Shown in pieces: positions 1-8,122 of a DNA stretch of 64,000 nt. The stretch covers positions 62,001 to 126,000 of the forward strand of contig DATLFG010000028.1 of NCBI GenBank assembly GCA_035524955.1. Reading direction: 5' to 3'. Source of the stretch: CAMLFJ01 sp035524955 (lineage in GTDB: Bacteria > Methylomirabilota > Methylomirabilia > Rokubacteriales > CSP1-6). Each line of letters starts with the position of its first letter. Position 1 is the first letter of the stretch. A program made the translations under genes and the position numbers. A model generated the notes under the pieces. It saw only the letters and a list, made by a program, of their open reading frames with translations, was not told the origin of the DNA and did not search any database.

Positions 1-2
1 CC

Positions 3-1661
3 GAGAAGTCGCTGGTGCGCGTGCTGCTCGGGGGCAAGGCCCTCGTCACGGTGCGCGAGCTCTCGTCCCTCACCATCAAGGAGGAGACCGGGCGCTCCAC
101 CGTGGAGCTCGTGTCGGGCAAGATCGCGATGGGCGTGCTGCGGCAGCGCATGCGGCCGGGCGAGGTCATCGAGATCCGCACCCCGAATGCGATCGCGGCG
201 ATCCGCGGGACGGTCCTGGTCGTCGAGCTCATCCCCGCGCCGGGCGGCTCCCCCGGACGGCCGAGCTACACGACCAAGGTCCACGTCCTGCGCGGCCTCG
301 TGGAGGTGTCCGACCCCAGCAATCCGGGCGCCCCCGCGACCCAGGTCGGCACGCTCCAGAGCTGGAGCCGCACCGGGAGCGAGCCCTTCGCGCAGACCTC
401 GCTGTCACCCGAGGCGGCCGAGCAGATCTCCTCCGACCTTCGCTCGGCGCCCCAGATCGTGGAGGGCCCGGCCGAGTTCCTGGCCGCGGTGACCACGCGC
501 GAGCAGGTGAAGGCGCTGGCGGTCGCCGAGTTCCTGGCCCCCGAGATGGCCGGCGCCGCCGGGGGTGGGGACAGCGCCTCCGGCGCGGCCTCGAACGCGC
601 AGAAGATCGGCTCGCCGGGCATCACGGACACGCCGGTCGTTCCGGCCGTGGCGGCCTCGACCCCGCCGGGCAGCCCGGCCTCCGCGCCGCCCGCCGGCCC
701 CACCGGTCAGGCGCGGCTCTCGTACAACGGTCAGACGATCACCGCGCCCGGCAGCCTCTACTCGCTCACCGCGGGCCAGACGGACGCCCCGGCCGTGCCG
801 ATCCTCGAAGCGGTGAACAGCTCGCTGAGCGTCGGCCAGAGCCTGATGGACGTGGCGGGCGGCGCCACGTTCGCCGGCACCGGGACGGCTCCGCTGCTCT
901 CCCTCGATCCCTCGAAGCTGAGCGCTGACAGCGTGCTGACGCTCGGCGGCGGCGCGACCTTCAGCCTCGCGGGCACGCTGTTCCAGGACCAGCAGGGCGG
1001 CCTCGATCTCAGCTCCGACGTCCTGCGCGTCTCCGGCGGCGCCAGCTTCATCGGCAGCGGCGCGACCTCTCTGGTGCACCTCGTCGGCTCGAGCGCGAGC
1101 GCGGCGGGCACCCTGCTGTCGGTGAGCGGGGGCGCGGTCGTGGATCTGCTGCGCGCCAGCGCGCCGCTGCTCGGCATGACCCAGCGCGCCGCGCTGACCA
1201 CCGGGCGCAGCCTCGTCGAGCTCACGGGGGGCGCGGCGGTGAAGCTCGGTCAGATGACCGCGCTGACCGCCAGCAGCCTCACCATCAACGGGCACGGCGT
1301 GAGCCTGAGCGGCGGCGCCACCATGACGGTGGCGGGCGATCTCTTCCGCATCGCCAACGGCAGCACGCTCACCCTGACCAACGGGGCGCTCCTGAGCCTC
1401 TCCGGCGGCTCGGCGCTCAACGTCACCGGCGCCCTCGTCAACTTCATCGGCACCGGCAACACGCTATCGATCTCGAACTCGCTCTGCAGCAACGGGGGTT
1501 GCTCCATGATCGGGAACCTGCCGGTCTTCGTGACGGGGGGCGGGAACATCAACCTCGGCAACAACCCGATCCTGAATCTGGCCGGGAACATCCTCGACAT
1601 CAAGCCGGAGGCGGCCGTGATCAGCGTCACCGGCGGCGCCCAGGTCACACAGGGGCGGTAG
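3..1661 (+). CDS. FecR-domain surface/secreted protein, 5' partial
   Basis: The reading frame is open to the left edge, so the true start and any signal peptide lie outside the window. The visible N-terminal part (about residues 1-110) has a FecR-type beta-sandwich, including TPNAIAAIRGT and the following valine-rich strands. The remaining ~430 residues are low-complexity, rich in Gly/Ala/Ser/Thr, with repeated GGA, SGGA and TGGA turns at roughly 20-35 residue spacing, which looks like a beta-helical passenger. FecR-domain proteins with such tails are usually extracytoplasmic. Here there is no FecI sigma factor in view, so a role in iron signalling is not supported. It converges on the TPR/beta-barrel gene at 1671-3326, a plausible but unproven partner. 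The exact function is unknown. Confidence 0.8.
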   Translation, partial: EKSLVRVLLGGKALVTVRELSSLTIKEETGRSTVELVSGKIAMGVLRQRMRPGEVIEIRTPNAIAAIRGTVLVVELIPAPGGSPGRPSYTTKVHVLRGLVEVSDPSNPGAPATQVGTLQSWSRTGSEPFAQTSLSPEAAEQISSDLRSAPQIVEGPAEFLAAVTTREQVKALAVAEFLAPEMAGAAGGGDSASGAASNAQKIGSPGITDTPVVPAVAASTPPGSPASAPPAGPTGQARLSYNGQTITAPGSLYSLTAGQTDAPAVPILEAVNSSLSVGQSLMDVAGGATFAGTGTAPLLSLDPSKLSADSVLTLGGGATFSLAGTLFQDQQGGLDLSSDVLRVSGGASFIGSGATSLVHLVGSSASAAGTLLSVSGGAVVDLLRASAPLLGMTQRAALTTGRSLVELTGGAAVKLGQMTALTASSLTINGHGVSLSGGATMTVAGDLFRIANGSTLTLTNGALLSLSGGSALNVTGALVNFIGTGNTLSISNSLCSNGGCSMIGNLPVFVTGGGNINLGNNPILNLAGNILDIKPEAAVISVTGGAQVTQGR

Positions 1662-1670
1662 GGCGGGACC

Positions 1671-3326
1671 TCAGTACTGCCAGGACAGCGTGAGCGACCA
1701 GACGTTGCGGTTGTAGCTGTAGACGGGCAGGTTCGAGTCCGAGACGGTTCGCTGGTACTCGGCGGCCAGCGTCAGCGGACAGGGGGCGGTCGGAGCGCAG
1801 CCGATGGCGGCCGGGCCGATGTTCGCGGCCAGGACCTGCTCGACCCGCACCACGTGGTTCTGCTCGAAGTCCTCGCGCTCCCGGGAGCTCGGGTTCACCA
1901 CCGGCAGCAGCGTGTTGGCGTGCCGGTAGTGCCGCTCGTGCAGATCGAAGTCGTACTTGAGCCGCGTGGAGCCCCAGGGCAGCGTGTACTGCCCGCCGGC
2001 CAGGAAGCGGTTGCCCGCATAGGTGAAGTTCCGGCCGTCCGCCTTCTCGTAGTCGAACTGGTAGCCCACCCGGATGTAGTGCTTGTCCTGCGCGAAGCGG
2101 AAGACGTGGGTCAGGCCGATCATCCAGTTGCGCGCGTCGCGATCCTCGTCCTCGAGTTGCCCGGGCGTGGCGTAGAAGTCCTTGTTCTGGAACCGTCCCA
2201 GGACCGTGGTCAGGTTGCGCTGGTTCTCGACCAGGGTGCCGAAGACGGTGGCGGTGTGGCGCTGCAGGAAGTCGTCGTTGCCGAGCGAGAGGTAGTCCCA
2301 CGAGTACTGGGTGCCCACCTGGTACGGCATGGACCCGATCGCCGCCCGGTAGGACAGCGCGCCCGCCACCAGGTGGTTCTGTACGTTGAAGTCCGGCAGG
2401 CGGTTGTTGTACGTCTGGAAGAACGAGTACGCGACCGTCGACTCCCACGGACCGGTCCGCAGCCACGCGTACTCGAGCCGCAGCGCGGCGAGCTCCCCGG
2501 TGGTCGCGGTCTTGCGGCGCCGGAGCGACTCCGCGGTGGGATCGTGGCTCGGCTGCGGGATCACGGCCACGTTGCTGTCGTAGAGGAAGCCCACCCGCAC
2601 GTCGGCATGGAAGCGCCGCTCCGAGTCCCGCGCGGAGGCCAGCGAGTCGCGGATGCGCTCGGCCGGGCCCGTCAGCGCGGAGCCCGTCTGAAGCCGGAGC
2701 GCGGCATCCACCTCCGCCACTGCCTGCTCCGGCAGCCCCAGGATCGCCAGCGTGAGCCCGGAGTAGAACCGCACGAGCTGCTGGATGTTCGGGTTCTTCG
2801 AGGTCTCGGCCCGGAAGGCCCTGAGCGCCCCCTGGTAGTCCTTCTTCCGGTAGCGGATCAGGCCGACGTAGTAGCCGATGCCCTCGGTCTGGGGCCGCTC
2901 GTTGAAGACCGGGGTCAGCGGCCCTTCGGCCTGGTCGTAGCGCTCGAGGGCGAAATAGGCTACCCCGAGGAGGAACAGGATGGACACGTCGCGCGGCGCG
3001 AGCGCCCGGGCCCTCTCCAGCACTTCCGCGGCCTGTTCGGTCCTCTGCTGGGCCATCAGGACCAGGCCGGTGTAATAGAGGGCCTCGACGTTCTTGGGGT
3101 CCAGTGCCAGCGCGTCCTTCAGGAGGGCCAGCGCCTCGTCGTACTTCCGGGCATCGTAGGCCAGGATGGCCTGGGCGACGAACACATCGGCCTCGGACTG
3201 CTGCGCCACCGCGGGCGCCACCGACCCCACCAGCAGGCAGGCGGTCGCCAGACAGAGGTCGAGGACCAGCACCACCGCCAGAAAGGCACGGCGCCTCTTC
3301 ACGGAGCGATCTCGCGTAGGGGGCAT
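1671..3326 (-). CDS. TPR-containing outer-membrane beta-barrel protein
   Basis: A 551-residue protein. I chose the ATG at 3326 because a typical signal peptide follows directly (KRRR, then a hydrophobic run ending VAPAVAQQ). Residues ~40-260 hold tetratricopeptide repeats (for example ALDPKNVEALYYTGLVL). The last ~270 residues alternate polar and hydrophobic positions and end in a terminal aromatic strand (LTLSWQY), as expected for an outer-membrane barrel recognised by BAM. The layout resembles DUF560/Slam-like or generic TPR-porin proteins. The frame stays open upstream to 4709, but that extension lies antisense to the M20 peptidase and is not coding. Function is inferred only from architecture. 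Confidence 0.8.
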   Translation of the reverse strand: MPPTRDRSVKRRRAFLAVVLVLDLCLATACLLVGSVAPAVAQQSEADVFVAQAILAYDARKYDEALALLKDALALDPKNVEALYYTGLVLMAQQRTEQAAEVLERARALAPRDVSILFLLGVAYFALERYDQAEGPLTPVFNERPQTEGIGYYVGLIRYRKKDYQGALRAFRAETSKNPNIQQLVRFYSGLTLAILGLPEQAVAEVDAALRLQTGSALTGPAERIRDSLASARDSERRFHADVRVGFLYDSNVAVIPQPSHDPTAESLRRRKTATTGELAALRLEYAWLRTGPWESTVAYSFFQTYNNRLPDFNVQNHLVAGALSYRAAIGSMPYQVGTQYSWDYLSLGNDDFLQRHTATVFGTLVENQRNLTTVLGRFQNKDFYATPGQLEDEDRDARNWMIGLTHVFRFAQDKHYIRVGYQFDYEKADGRNFTYAGNRFLAGGQYTLPWGSTRLKYDFDLHERHYRHANTLLPVVNPSSREREDFEQNHVVRVEQVLAANIGPAAIGCAPTAPCPLTLAAEYQRTVSDSNLPVYSYNRNVWSLTLSWQY

Positions 3327-3393
3327 GATCAGGCCGTCGCGTGAGCCGCTAATGTACCGGGAGGGAGGCCGAATAGTCCAATTTTCAAGGCCC

Positions 3394-3411
3394 GCGCCAA
3401 AGATATGGCGC
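3394..3411. promoter_or_regulatory. operator-like dyad in a divergent promoter region
   Basis: The 114-bp region 3327-3440 separates the divergent TPR-barrel and M20 genes and is less GC-rich than its surroundings. It contains a perfect 6-bp inverted repeat, GCGCCA-aagata-TGGCGC. This could be a regulator site shared by both genes; no regulator is suggested by the sequence. Confidence 0.3.
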
Positions 3412-3440
3412 CCGCGGGTACCGGCGGGTAAGGTAGCCGG

Positions 3441-4913
3441 ATGACCGTGCCCGTGATCGGGGATGAGGGGGCCTGGACCGGCCTGGAGCGGGCGATCGCC
3501 ACCCGGCGCCGCCCCATCATGGAGGGGCTGGCCGCGTTCCTCCGTCTCGACACGGTGAGCCAGAACCCCGAAGGCGTGCGGGCCGGCGGACGGTGGCTGG
3601 CGCAGGCCATGAGGGCCCGAGGGCTGGCCGCCGAGGTCATGGAGACCGGCGGAAACCCCGCGGTGTACGGGTCGCTCCTCCTGCCGGGCGCCCGCCGCAC
3701 GGTGCTCATCTACTGCCACTTCGACGTCAAGCCGGCGCCCCAGGCTGGGTGGCTCCAGCCCTCCCCCTTCGAGCCGGTGCTTCGCCTCGGGACGGCGGAG
3801 GAGGGAGCCCCCGTCCTCGGCCTGGGCGACGTGGCCGACGACCTCCTTCCCCAGCACCGGCTCTATGCCCGGGGCGCTTCGGACGACAAGGGGCCGATCT
3901 GGGCTCATCTCACGGCACTGGAGCTCATGCGCGCCCAGGGCATCGCCCCGCGGGTCGCGCTCAAGTTCATCTTCGACGGCGAGGAGGAGATGGGCAGCAC
4001 GCACTTCGGCGCCTTCACCGAGCGCCACCGCGACCTCCTCGCGGCCGACGTCGCGCTGGTGATGGACGGCCCGAAGGACGCGAGCGGGCGTCCCACCGTG
4101 GCCCTCGGCGCGCGGGGCATCCTCTCGCTCGAGCTCACGCTCGAGACGGCCCGGCGCGACGTGCACTCCGGCAACTTCAGCGTCCCGAACCCTGCGTGGC
4201 GCCTGGTCGGCCTGCTGGCCTCGATGGCGGCGCCCGACGGCACGCCCCTCGTGGAGGGCCTGGAAGAGGGCGTGGTCCCCCCCACCGCGGCCGAGCGCGA
4301 GCTGATGGGCCGCATCCCCTTCGACCGCGGCGCGATCGAGAAGGAGCTGGGCGTGGCCTTGCCTGCCGAGTACCTCGAGCGGCTCATGTTCCGCTCCACG
4401 CTCACCATCCGGGGCCTCAAGAGCGGCTTCACCGGCCGGGAAGCCCAGACCATCATCCCGGGCCATGCCACGGTGGCCTTCGATGCCCGCCTCGTCAAGA
4501 ACCAGCGGGTGGACACGGTCTACCGACGAATCCTCGACCACATCCGGGGCCAGGGCTTCACGGTGATCGAGTCCGAGGACGCGCCGATCCCCGACGAGCT
4601 GCGCGGGCGCGCGATCCGGGTGGTGGAGCGGCGCGGCTACGATCCGGCCAAGACGGCTGCCGATCTCCCGATCTCGCGACAGGTCATCGAGACGGTGGAG
4701 CGCGCCCACGCCGGACAGCCTGCGGTAGTCCTGCCGACCATGGGGGGCAGTGTGCCGCTCTGGGCCTTCACGGACATCCTGAAGCTACCCACGATCGTCG
4801 TGCCATACGCCAACGCCAACAATCGCCAGCACAGCCCCAACGAGCACCTGCGCCTGGACCACCTCTACCAGGGCGTGCTGACAAGCGCCCGCCTGTTCCA
4901 CGACCTGGGCTAG
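3441..4913 (+). CDS. M20 family metallopeptidase (dipeptidase-like)
   Basis: A 490-residue zinc hydrolase of the M20/M25/M40 family, expected to cleave dipeptides or N-acyl amino acids in the cytoplasm. The metal-binding pattern is complete: HFDVKP (first His/Asp), GASDDKG (bridging Asp), GEEEMGS (catalytic Glu plus ligand), and a C-terminal NEHLRLDH segment. A dimerisation domain is inserted around residues 210-340. Length is normal for the dipeptidase branch (about 450-490). The start ATG follows a short purine-rich AAGG stretch. It converges on and overlaps by a few bases the aquaporin remnant at 4910-5176. Substrate cannot be read from sequence. Confidence 0.88.
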   Translation: MTVPVIGDEGAWTGLERAIATRRRPIMEGLAAFLRLDTVSQNPEGVRAGGRWLAQAMRARGLAAEVMETGGNPAVYGSLLLPGARRTVLIYCHFDVKPAPQAGWLQPSPFEPVLRLGTAEEGAPVLGLGDVADDLLPQHRLYARGASDDKGPIWAHLTALELMRAQGIAPRVALKFIFDGEEEMGSTHFGAFTERHRDLLAADVALVMDGPKDASGRPTVALGARGILSLELTLETARRDVHSGNFSVPNPAWRLVGLLASMAAPDGTPLVEGLEEGVVPPTAAERELMGRIPFDRGAIEKELGVALPAEYLERLMFRSTLTIRGLKSGFTGREAQTIIPGHATVAFDARLVKNQRVDTVYRRILDHIRGQGFTVIESEDAPIPDELRGRAIRVVERRGYDPAKTAADLPISRQVIETVERAHAGQPAVVLPTMGGSVPLWAFTDILKLPTIVVPYANANNRQHSPNEHLRLDHLYQGVLTSARLFHDLG

Positions 4914-5176
4914 CCGAACCAGCCCGCGATCTTGCCCGGGCGCCAGAGGGTGAGGGTCGCGACCGGGTTCTCGAAGACGCCGGAGCGGCGGCCCCTCGGC
5001 GAATAGATCAGGGCCACGGCCGTCAGTCCCATCGCCAGGCCCATCAGGCACCGTCTTAGGATCGGCGGCTCAAGTCCTTGTGCTGACGCGGAACTCGGGT
5101 GATAGAACAGGACGGTGAAGGCACAGGCCGACAGCATGAAAAGGACGAGCCCCGCGGCCTCCATCAGGTACTCCGG
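4910..5176 (-). pseudogene. aquaporin (MIP family) N-terminal remnant
   Basis: The frame reads PEYLMEAAG, then two membrane helices, then LMGLAMGLTA, IYSP and a degraded first pore motif, SGVFENPVATLT where aquaporins have SG(A)H(L/M)NPAVTLT. It stops about 85 codons in, so helices 3-6 and the second NPA motif are missing. Upstream, the homology runs in frame through a TAG (5177-5179), the stop codon of pgl, into codons reading MRQALRGH. In full-length relatives, as I remember them, a Trp codon sits at that point (REHWPEYL), so the TAG looks like a TGG-to-TAG mutation. I infer a decayed aquaporin truncated at both ends. A small two-helix protein started at the ATG at 5164 (84 residues) cannot be excluded. 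Confidence 0.7.
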
Positions 5177-5950
5177 CTAGTGCCCGCGAAGCGCCTGCCG
5201 CATGGTGTCCGGACTGAGCTGGGCGGCCGCAGCCCGGTCCACCAGCCAGACGAGCCGCCCGGCCTCGGGGGCCACGAGCTGCACTGGGAGGCGCTCGGGC
5301 TCGCGTGGGCCCTCCAGGGCCTCGCGAAGCGAGGCGGCCTTGTCGGGGCCCGTGACCAGCAGGCGGATCTCGGCCGCCCGGTTGAGGATCGGCGGCGTCA
5401 TCGTGATGCGGGCCTTGCCGATGCGGGCGACGGTATGACCCACCACCCAGCGCCGTCGCTCGGTGAGGGCCTGACTGTACGGAAAGAGCGACGCGGTGTG
5501 GCCGTCGCCCCCCATGCCGAGGAAGATCAGGTCGAAGATCGGCGGGAGGCCATCCACCGGCGTGGCGAAGACCCGGCTCAGCTCCTCCTGGTATCGGGCG
5601 GCCGCCTGCCCCGGATCCGCCAGCTCACCCTGGATGCGATGGATCCGGTCTGGCATGACGCCCACCTTGCCGAGCAGCACCGAGGCCGCCACCCCGTAGT
5701 TGGACTCGGGATGCTCCGGCCCGACGGCGCGCTCGTCGCTCCAGAAGAACTCGACCCGCCGCCAGTCCAGCTGCGCCCACCGCGGCGCCTCGGCCAGGAT
5801 CTCGTACATGCGGCGTGGCGTGGAGCCGCCCGAGAGCGCCACGCAGAAGCGTCCGCGGTCGGCGATGGCCGCCCGTGCCAGCTTCACCAGATCCTGCGCC
5901 GCCGCCCGGCTGACCGCCTCCGCGTCGGGGAGCCGACGGATCGTCTTCAC
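5177..5950 (-). CDS. pgl: 6-phosphogluconolactonase
   Basis: A 257-residue enzyme of the DevB/NagB-like fold that hydrolyses 6-phosphogluconolactone to 6-phosphogluconate in the oxidative pentose phosphate pathway. The diagnostic segments are VALSGGSTPRRMYEIL near residues 38-53, FFWSDERAVGP and the C-terminal GRLVWLVDRAAA. Family members usually end soon after that last motif; here about 15 extra residues follow, and the last eight (MRQALRGH) look like the start of the neighbouring aquaporin remnant, in the same frame. It lies 16 bp downstream of rpiA on the same strand, so the two form a small pentose-phosphate operon. Confidence 0.9.
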   Translation of the reverse strand: MKTIRRLPDAEAVSRAAAQDLVKLARAAIADRGRFCVALSGGSTPRRMYEILAEAPRWAQLDWRRVEFFWSDERAVGPEHPESNYGVAASVLLGKVGVMPDRIHRIQGELADPGQAAARYQEELSRVFATPVDGLPPIFDLIFLGMGGDGHTASLFPYSQALTERRRWVVGHTVARIGKARITMTPPILNRAAEIRLLVTGPDKAASLREALEGPREPERLPVQLVAPEAGRLVWLVDRAAAAQLSPDTMRQALRGH

Positions 5951-5966
5951 CGGGACAGGGACTCGG

Positions 5967-6674
5967 TCACCCGCTCGTCGCTCCTCGTCTCATCTCCCGG
6001 ATGCCTCCAGCCTCGGCCACCAGGACCAGATCGGCGATGGCCAGGAAGAGCCCGGTGTCCACGACGCCGGGGATCGCCCGGAGATCGCGCTCGAAGGCCG
6101 CTGGCGCCTCGATGGGGCGAACCGCGCAGTCGGCGACCCGGTTCCCGTTGTCGGTGACGAACGGCACACCGTCGGTCGTGCGCAGCGTCGGCCGGCAGCC
6201 GAGCCCGGCCAGCTCACGGACCACGAGTGGCCAGGCGAAGGGGATCACCTCGACCGGCAGGCGGCCCCGGGTGCCCAGCACGGGGACCAGCTTCTCGCCG
6301 CCCACCAGGGTGATCCGGCGGCGTGAGGCCGTCGCCACGATCCGCTCCCGCACGAGTGCCCCGCCGTAGCCCTTGATCAGATCGAGGTGGGGATCCACCT
6401 CGTCCGCCCCGTCCACCATGATGTCGAGAATCCCTTCCTCCAGACCGACCAGCGGCACGCCGACCTCTCGCGCGAGCCGCGCGGTCGCCTCCGACGTGGG
6501 CACGCCGCGAACGCGCAGTCCGCGCGCGATCCGCGCCCCCAGCGCCCGGACGAACACGGTCGCCGCGCGGCCCGAGCCCAGCCCCACCAGCGCCCCGTCC
6601 GCGACATGCTCCAGGGCGCGGGCGGCCAGCCCCTCGAGTTGAGCCTGGTCCACCCCGGGCGCGGGCGTCGTCAC
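5967..6674 (-). CDS. rpiA: ribose-5-phosphate isomerase A
   Basis: Interconverts ribose 5-phosphate and ribulose 5-phosphate. I start it at the GTG at 6674, giving 235 residues, the usual RpiA size; the frame is open to 6770 but the extra Arg-rich residues are not RpiA-like and overlap a gene remnant. Recognisable parts are GLGSGRAATVFV (phosphate loop, usually GxGTGST), DGADEVDPHLDLIKGYGGAL with the catalytic Asp/Glu/Lys region, and GGEKLVPVLG. It is followed on the same strand by pgl. Confidence 0.9.
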   Translation of the reverse strand: MTTPAPGVDQAQLEGLAARALEHVADGALVGLGSGRAATVFVRALGARIARGLRVRGVPTSEATARLAREVGVPLVGLEEGILDIMVDGADEVDPHLDLIKGYGGALVRERIVATASRRRITLVGGEKLVPVLGTRGRLPVEVIPFAWPLVVRELAGLGCRPTLRTTDGVPFVTDNGNRVADCAVRPIEAPAAFERDLRAIPGVVDTGLFLAIADLVLVAEAGGIREMRRGATSG

Positions 6675-6684
6675 GCTCCGGCGC

Positions 6685-6900
6685 TCAGGCCGAGATCGGC
6701 TCCAGGATCGGCTCTCGCATCGGCATCGCCTGAGCCCTCCGGCGCGTGGCCAGCACGCGCTTGGGGTCACCCAGGTCGTTCCAGTGTACGCCTCGCACCG
6801 GCAGGACGGCGAGGCGATCCGGCCAAGCGGTCAGGACGTGGCGCGAGAAGTTCGGCAGGGCGTCGAGCGGTCGAAGGCTCCGATGTTGTCGAGACCGCGG
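6685..6900 (-). pseudogene. sugar-phosphate nucleotidyltransferase C-terminal remnant
   Basis: On the minus strand, a frame running to a TGA at 6687-6685 reads LPNFSRHVL, then LAVLPVRGVHWNDLGDPKRVL. This matches the end of mannose-1-phosphate guanylyltransferase-like NTP transferases (typically NFSR...LAV...GVEWSDWGxPxRV). Only about 65-70 codons survive; upstream the frame has a TGA and no homology I can recognise. I infer a truncated remnant. No start codon or ribosome-binding site is visible, so expression is unlikely. Confidence 0.55.
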
Positions 6901-6968
6901 AAGCCCCGGGGAAGACGTTCATCCTCTCGGCGTAACCGCTGAGGTACGACCTCGAGTGGGCCGAGCGA

Positions 6969-7730
6969 TCACCTGCCGCGTGAAGCCGCTGTTCCTCCGC
7001 CGTCCGGTGTGTGGTGTTCATGGTTGGCGGGCTTGACGACCGAGACCGCGCAAGCGATTCGGCGCTCCACGAACGCCCGGGTGTGAGGCGGCCCGGCGCC
7101 CGGCGACGCCTCCAGCTCGACGCGCAGGCGCTCGAGATCGGCCCCGGTGTCCACGTCGAACCACGTGGGCAGGCAGGCCACCCGGAGACCCAGATGCTGG
7201 GCTCGCTCGAGCGTCCGGCTCAGGACCGCGGGTGTGCTCCAGGGCATGTTCTCGAACAGGGCGGGACATGGCGCGCGCAGGCCGATGAGATAGTAGCCGC
7301 CGTCCTCGGTGGGACCGAGGACCACGTCCACGTCGGGGGCCATGACCAGGCTGACCGCCTCGTCCAGGCACTCGCTGGGGAGCGTCGGGGAGTCCGTGCC
7401 GATCACCAGCGCCGCCTGGAGGCCCAGGCCGAGGATCTCCTCGATCAGATGGAGCTGGCGCTCGCCCAGGTCGCCGCCGCGCTGAGGGATCAGCGAGAAG
7501 CCGGGTGCGGCCTCCTCGAACTGGGCCCGGGCTTCGACCGGCGAGTAGGCCATGATCGGCCGGGCCCCGGCCACCATTCGCACCCGCTCAATGGTGTCCA
7601 GAAGGAAACACTGCGCCAGCTCGGCCGCCTCGGGAGCTCGCAGGGGTGGGCACAGCCGCGTCTTCGCCGCCCCCACCCGGGGGGCCTTGGCCATGATGGC
7701 CAGCCCCACCGCCCGCTCCGCCCCCGCCAT
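6969..7730 (-). CDS. TIGR04282/DUF2064 family glycosyltransferase-like protein
   Basis: 253 residues with a GT-A-like nucleotide-binding fold: IMAKAPRVGAAKTRL at residues ~12-26 (the family's KxPxxGxxKTRL signature), then VIGTDSPTLP (metal/nucleotide Asp) and GPTEDGGYYLIGL. Members are annotated as arsenosugar-biosynthesis glycosyltransferases or DUF2064; most have no proven substrate. The C-terminal ~30 residues (after VERRIACAVS) are not conserved-looking. It stands alone here, downstream of the short ORF at 7839-7958. Confidence 0.8.
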   Translation of the reverse strand: MAGAERAVGLAIMAKAPRVGAAKTRLCPPLRAPEAAELAQCFLLDTIERVRMVAGARPIMAYSPVEARAQFEEAAPGFSLIPQRGGDLGERQLHLIEEILGLGLQAALVIGTDSPTLPSECLDEAVSLVMAPDVDVVLGPTEDGGYYLIGLRAPCPALFENMPWSTPAVLSRTLERAQHLGLRVACLPTWFDVDTGADLERLRVELEASPGAGPPHTRAFVERRIACAVSVVKPANHEHHTPDGGGTAASRGR

Positions 7731-7838
7731 GCCGCCATCATGCCACGCGCCAGGCCCGGGGTCAGGTCTTACATTCCTACATTCCCTTGCAGCGGCGCGC
7801 GATGAGGTGGGCGAGCGAGATGGTGCCGCCGCGGCGGG

Positions 7839-7958
7839 TTACGAGGGGCAGGAGGATCGAACCTCGGGGGCGGTGCGGGGCCCGCCTGCACCCCGGCCAG
7901 CAGCGGCAGCGAGAACGGCCACCATGGCGGACGTGATCATGGGCTGCGTCTTGTTCAT
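7839..7958 (-). CDS. short ORF with signal-peptide-like start (possible DUF2282 remnant)
   Basis: A 39-codon ORF on the minus strand with a purine-rich AGAGAGATGGAG before the ATG. The first ~21 residues (MNKTQPMITSAMVAVLAAAA) look like a signal peptide and resemble the start of DUF2282/BufA-type small periplasmic proteins. The expected Cys/Lys-rich mature part is absent and the ORF ends at a TAA. None of the usual partners (DUF692, DUF2063, DoxX) is nearby. Either a decayed gene or a chance ORF. The rest of 7731-8122 holds the promoter and stem-loop of the next gene. Confidence 0.3.
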   Translation of the reverse strand: MNKTQPMITSAMVAVLAAAAGRGAGGPRTAPEVRSSCPS

Positions 7959-7987
7959 CTCCATCTCTCTTTTTTGGGCTGATGTCG

Positions 7988-8016
7988 TTGACTCCCGAGA
8001 GCCCGCGGCCTACGAT
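7988..8016 (+). promoter_or_regulatory. sigma-70-type promoter for the OsmC selenoprotein gene
   Basis: TTGACT, a 17-bp spacer, then TACGAT. This gives a transcription start near 8023 and a ~100-nt leader before the ATG at 8123. It is the best housekeeping-type promoter I found in the window. Confidence 0.5.
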
Positions 8017-8032
8017 CCCCCGAGCACGCCCC

Positions 8033-8092
8033 TTGGACACGCCCGCCCGGGCCCCGGGTTCGCGAATCCCGAGCCATCCCGGGCGTGTCCAA
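8033..8092 (+). promoter_or_regulatory. 13-bp perfect inverted repeat in the 5' leader
   Basis: TTGGACACGCCCG (8033-8045) pairs perfectly with CGGGCGTGTCCAA (8080-8092). The 34-nt interior is itself GC-rich and partly self-complementary. The element lies between the promoter and the ribosome-binding site (AAGGAGG, 8111-8117) of the OsmC gene, so it would fold in the leader RNA. It lacks a T-run, so a simple terminator is unlikely. It may be a regulatory leader or a terminator for the opposite strand. Confidence 0.5.
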
Positions 8093-8122
8093 TCACGCAC
8101 CGTCACCTCCAAGGAGGTATCA

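Noticed and set aside
5177..5179. TAG between pgl and the aquaporin remnant as a pyrrolysine or readthrough codon
   Set aside because: The downstream part is itself truncated and has a damaged pore motif, so decay is simpler. TAG serves as an ordinary stop elsewhere in the window.
8033..8092. tRNA-Sec (selC) candidate, because of its position before a selenoprotein gene and a GGGTTCGCGAATCCC segment
   Set aside because: The fold is a single 13-bp stem of 60 nt total, with no cloverleaf, no TCA anticodon in a loop and no CCA-side geometry.
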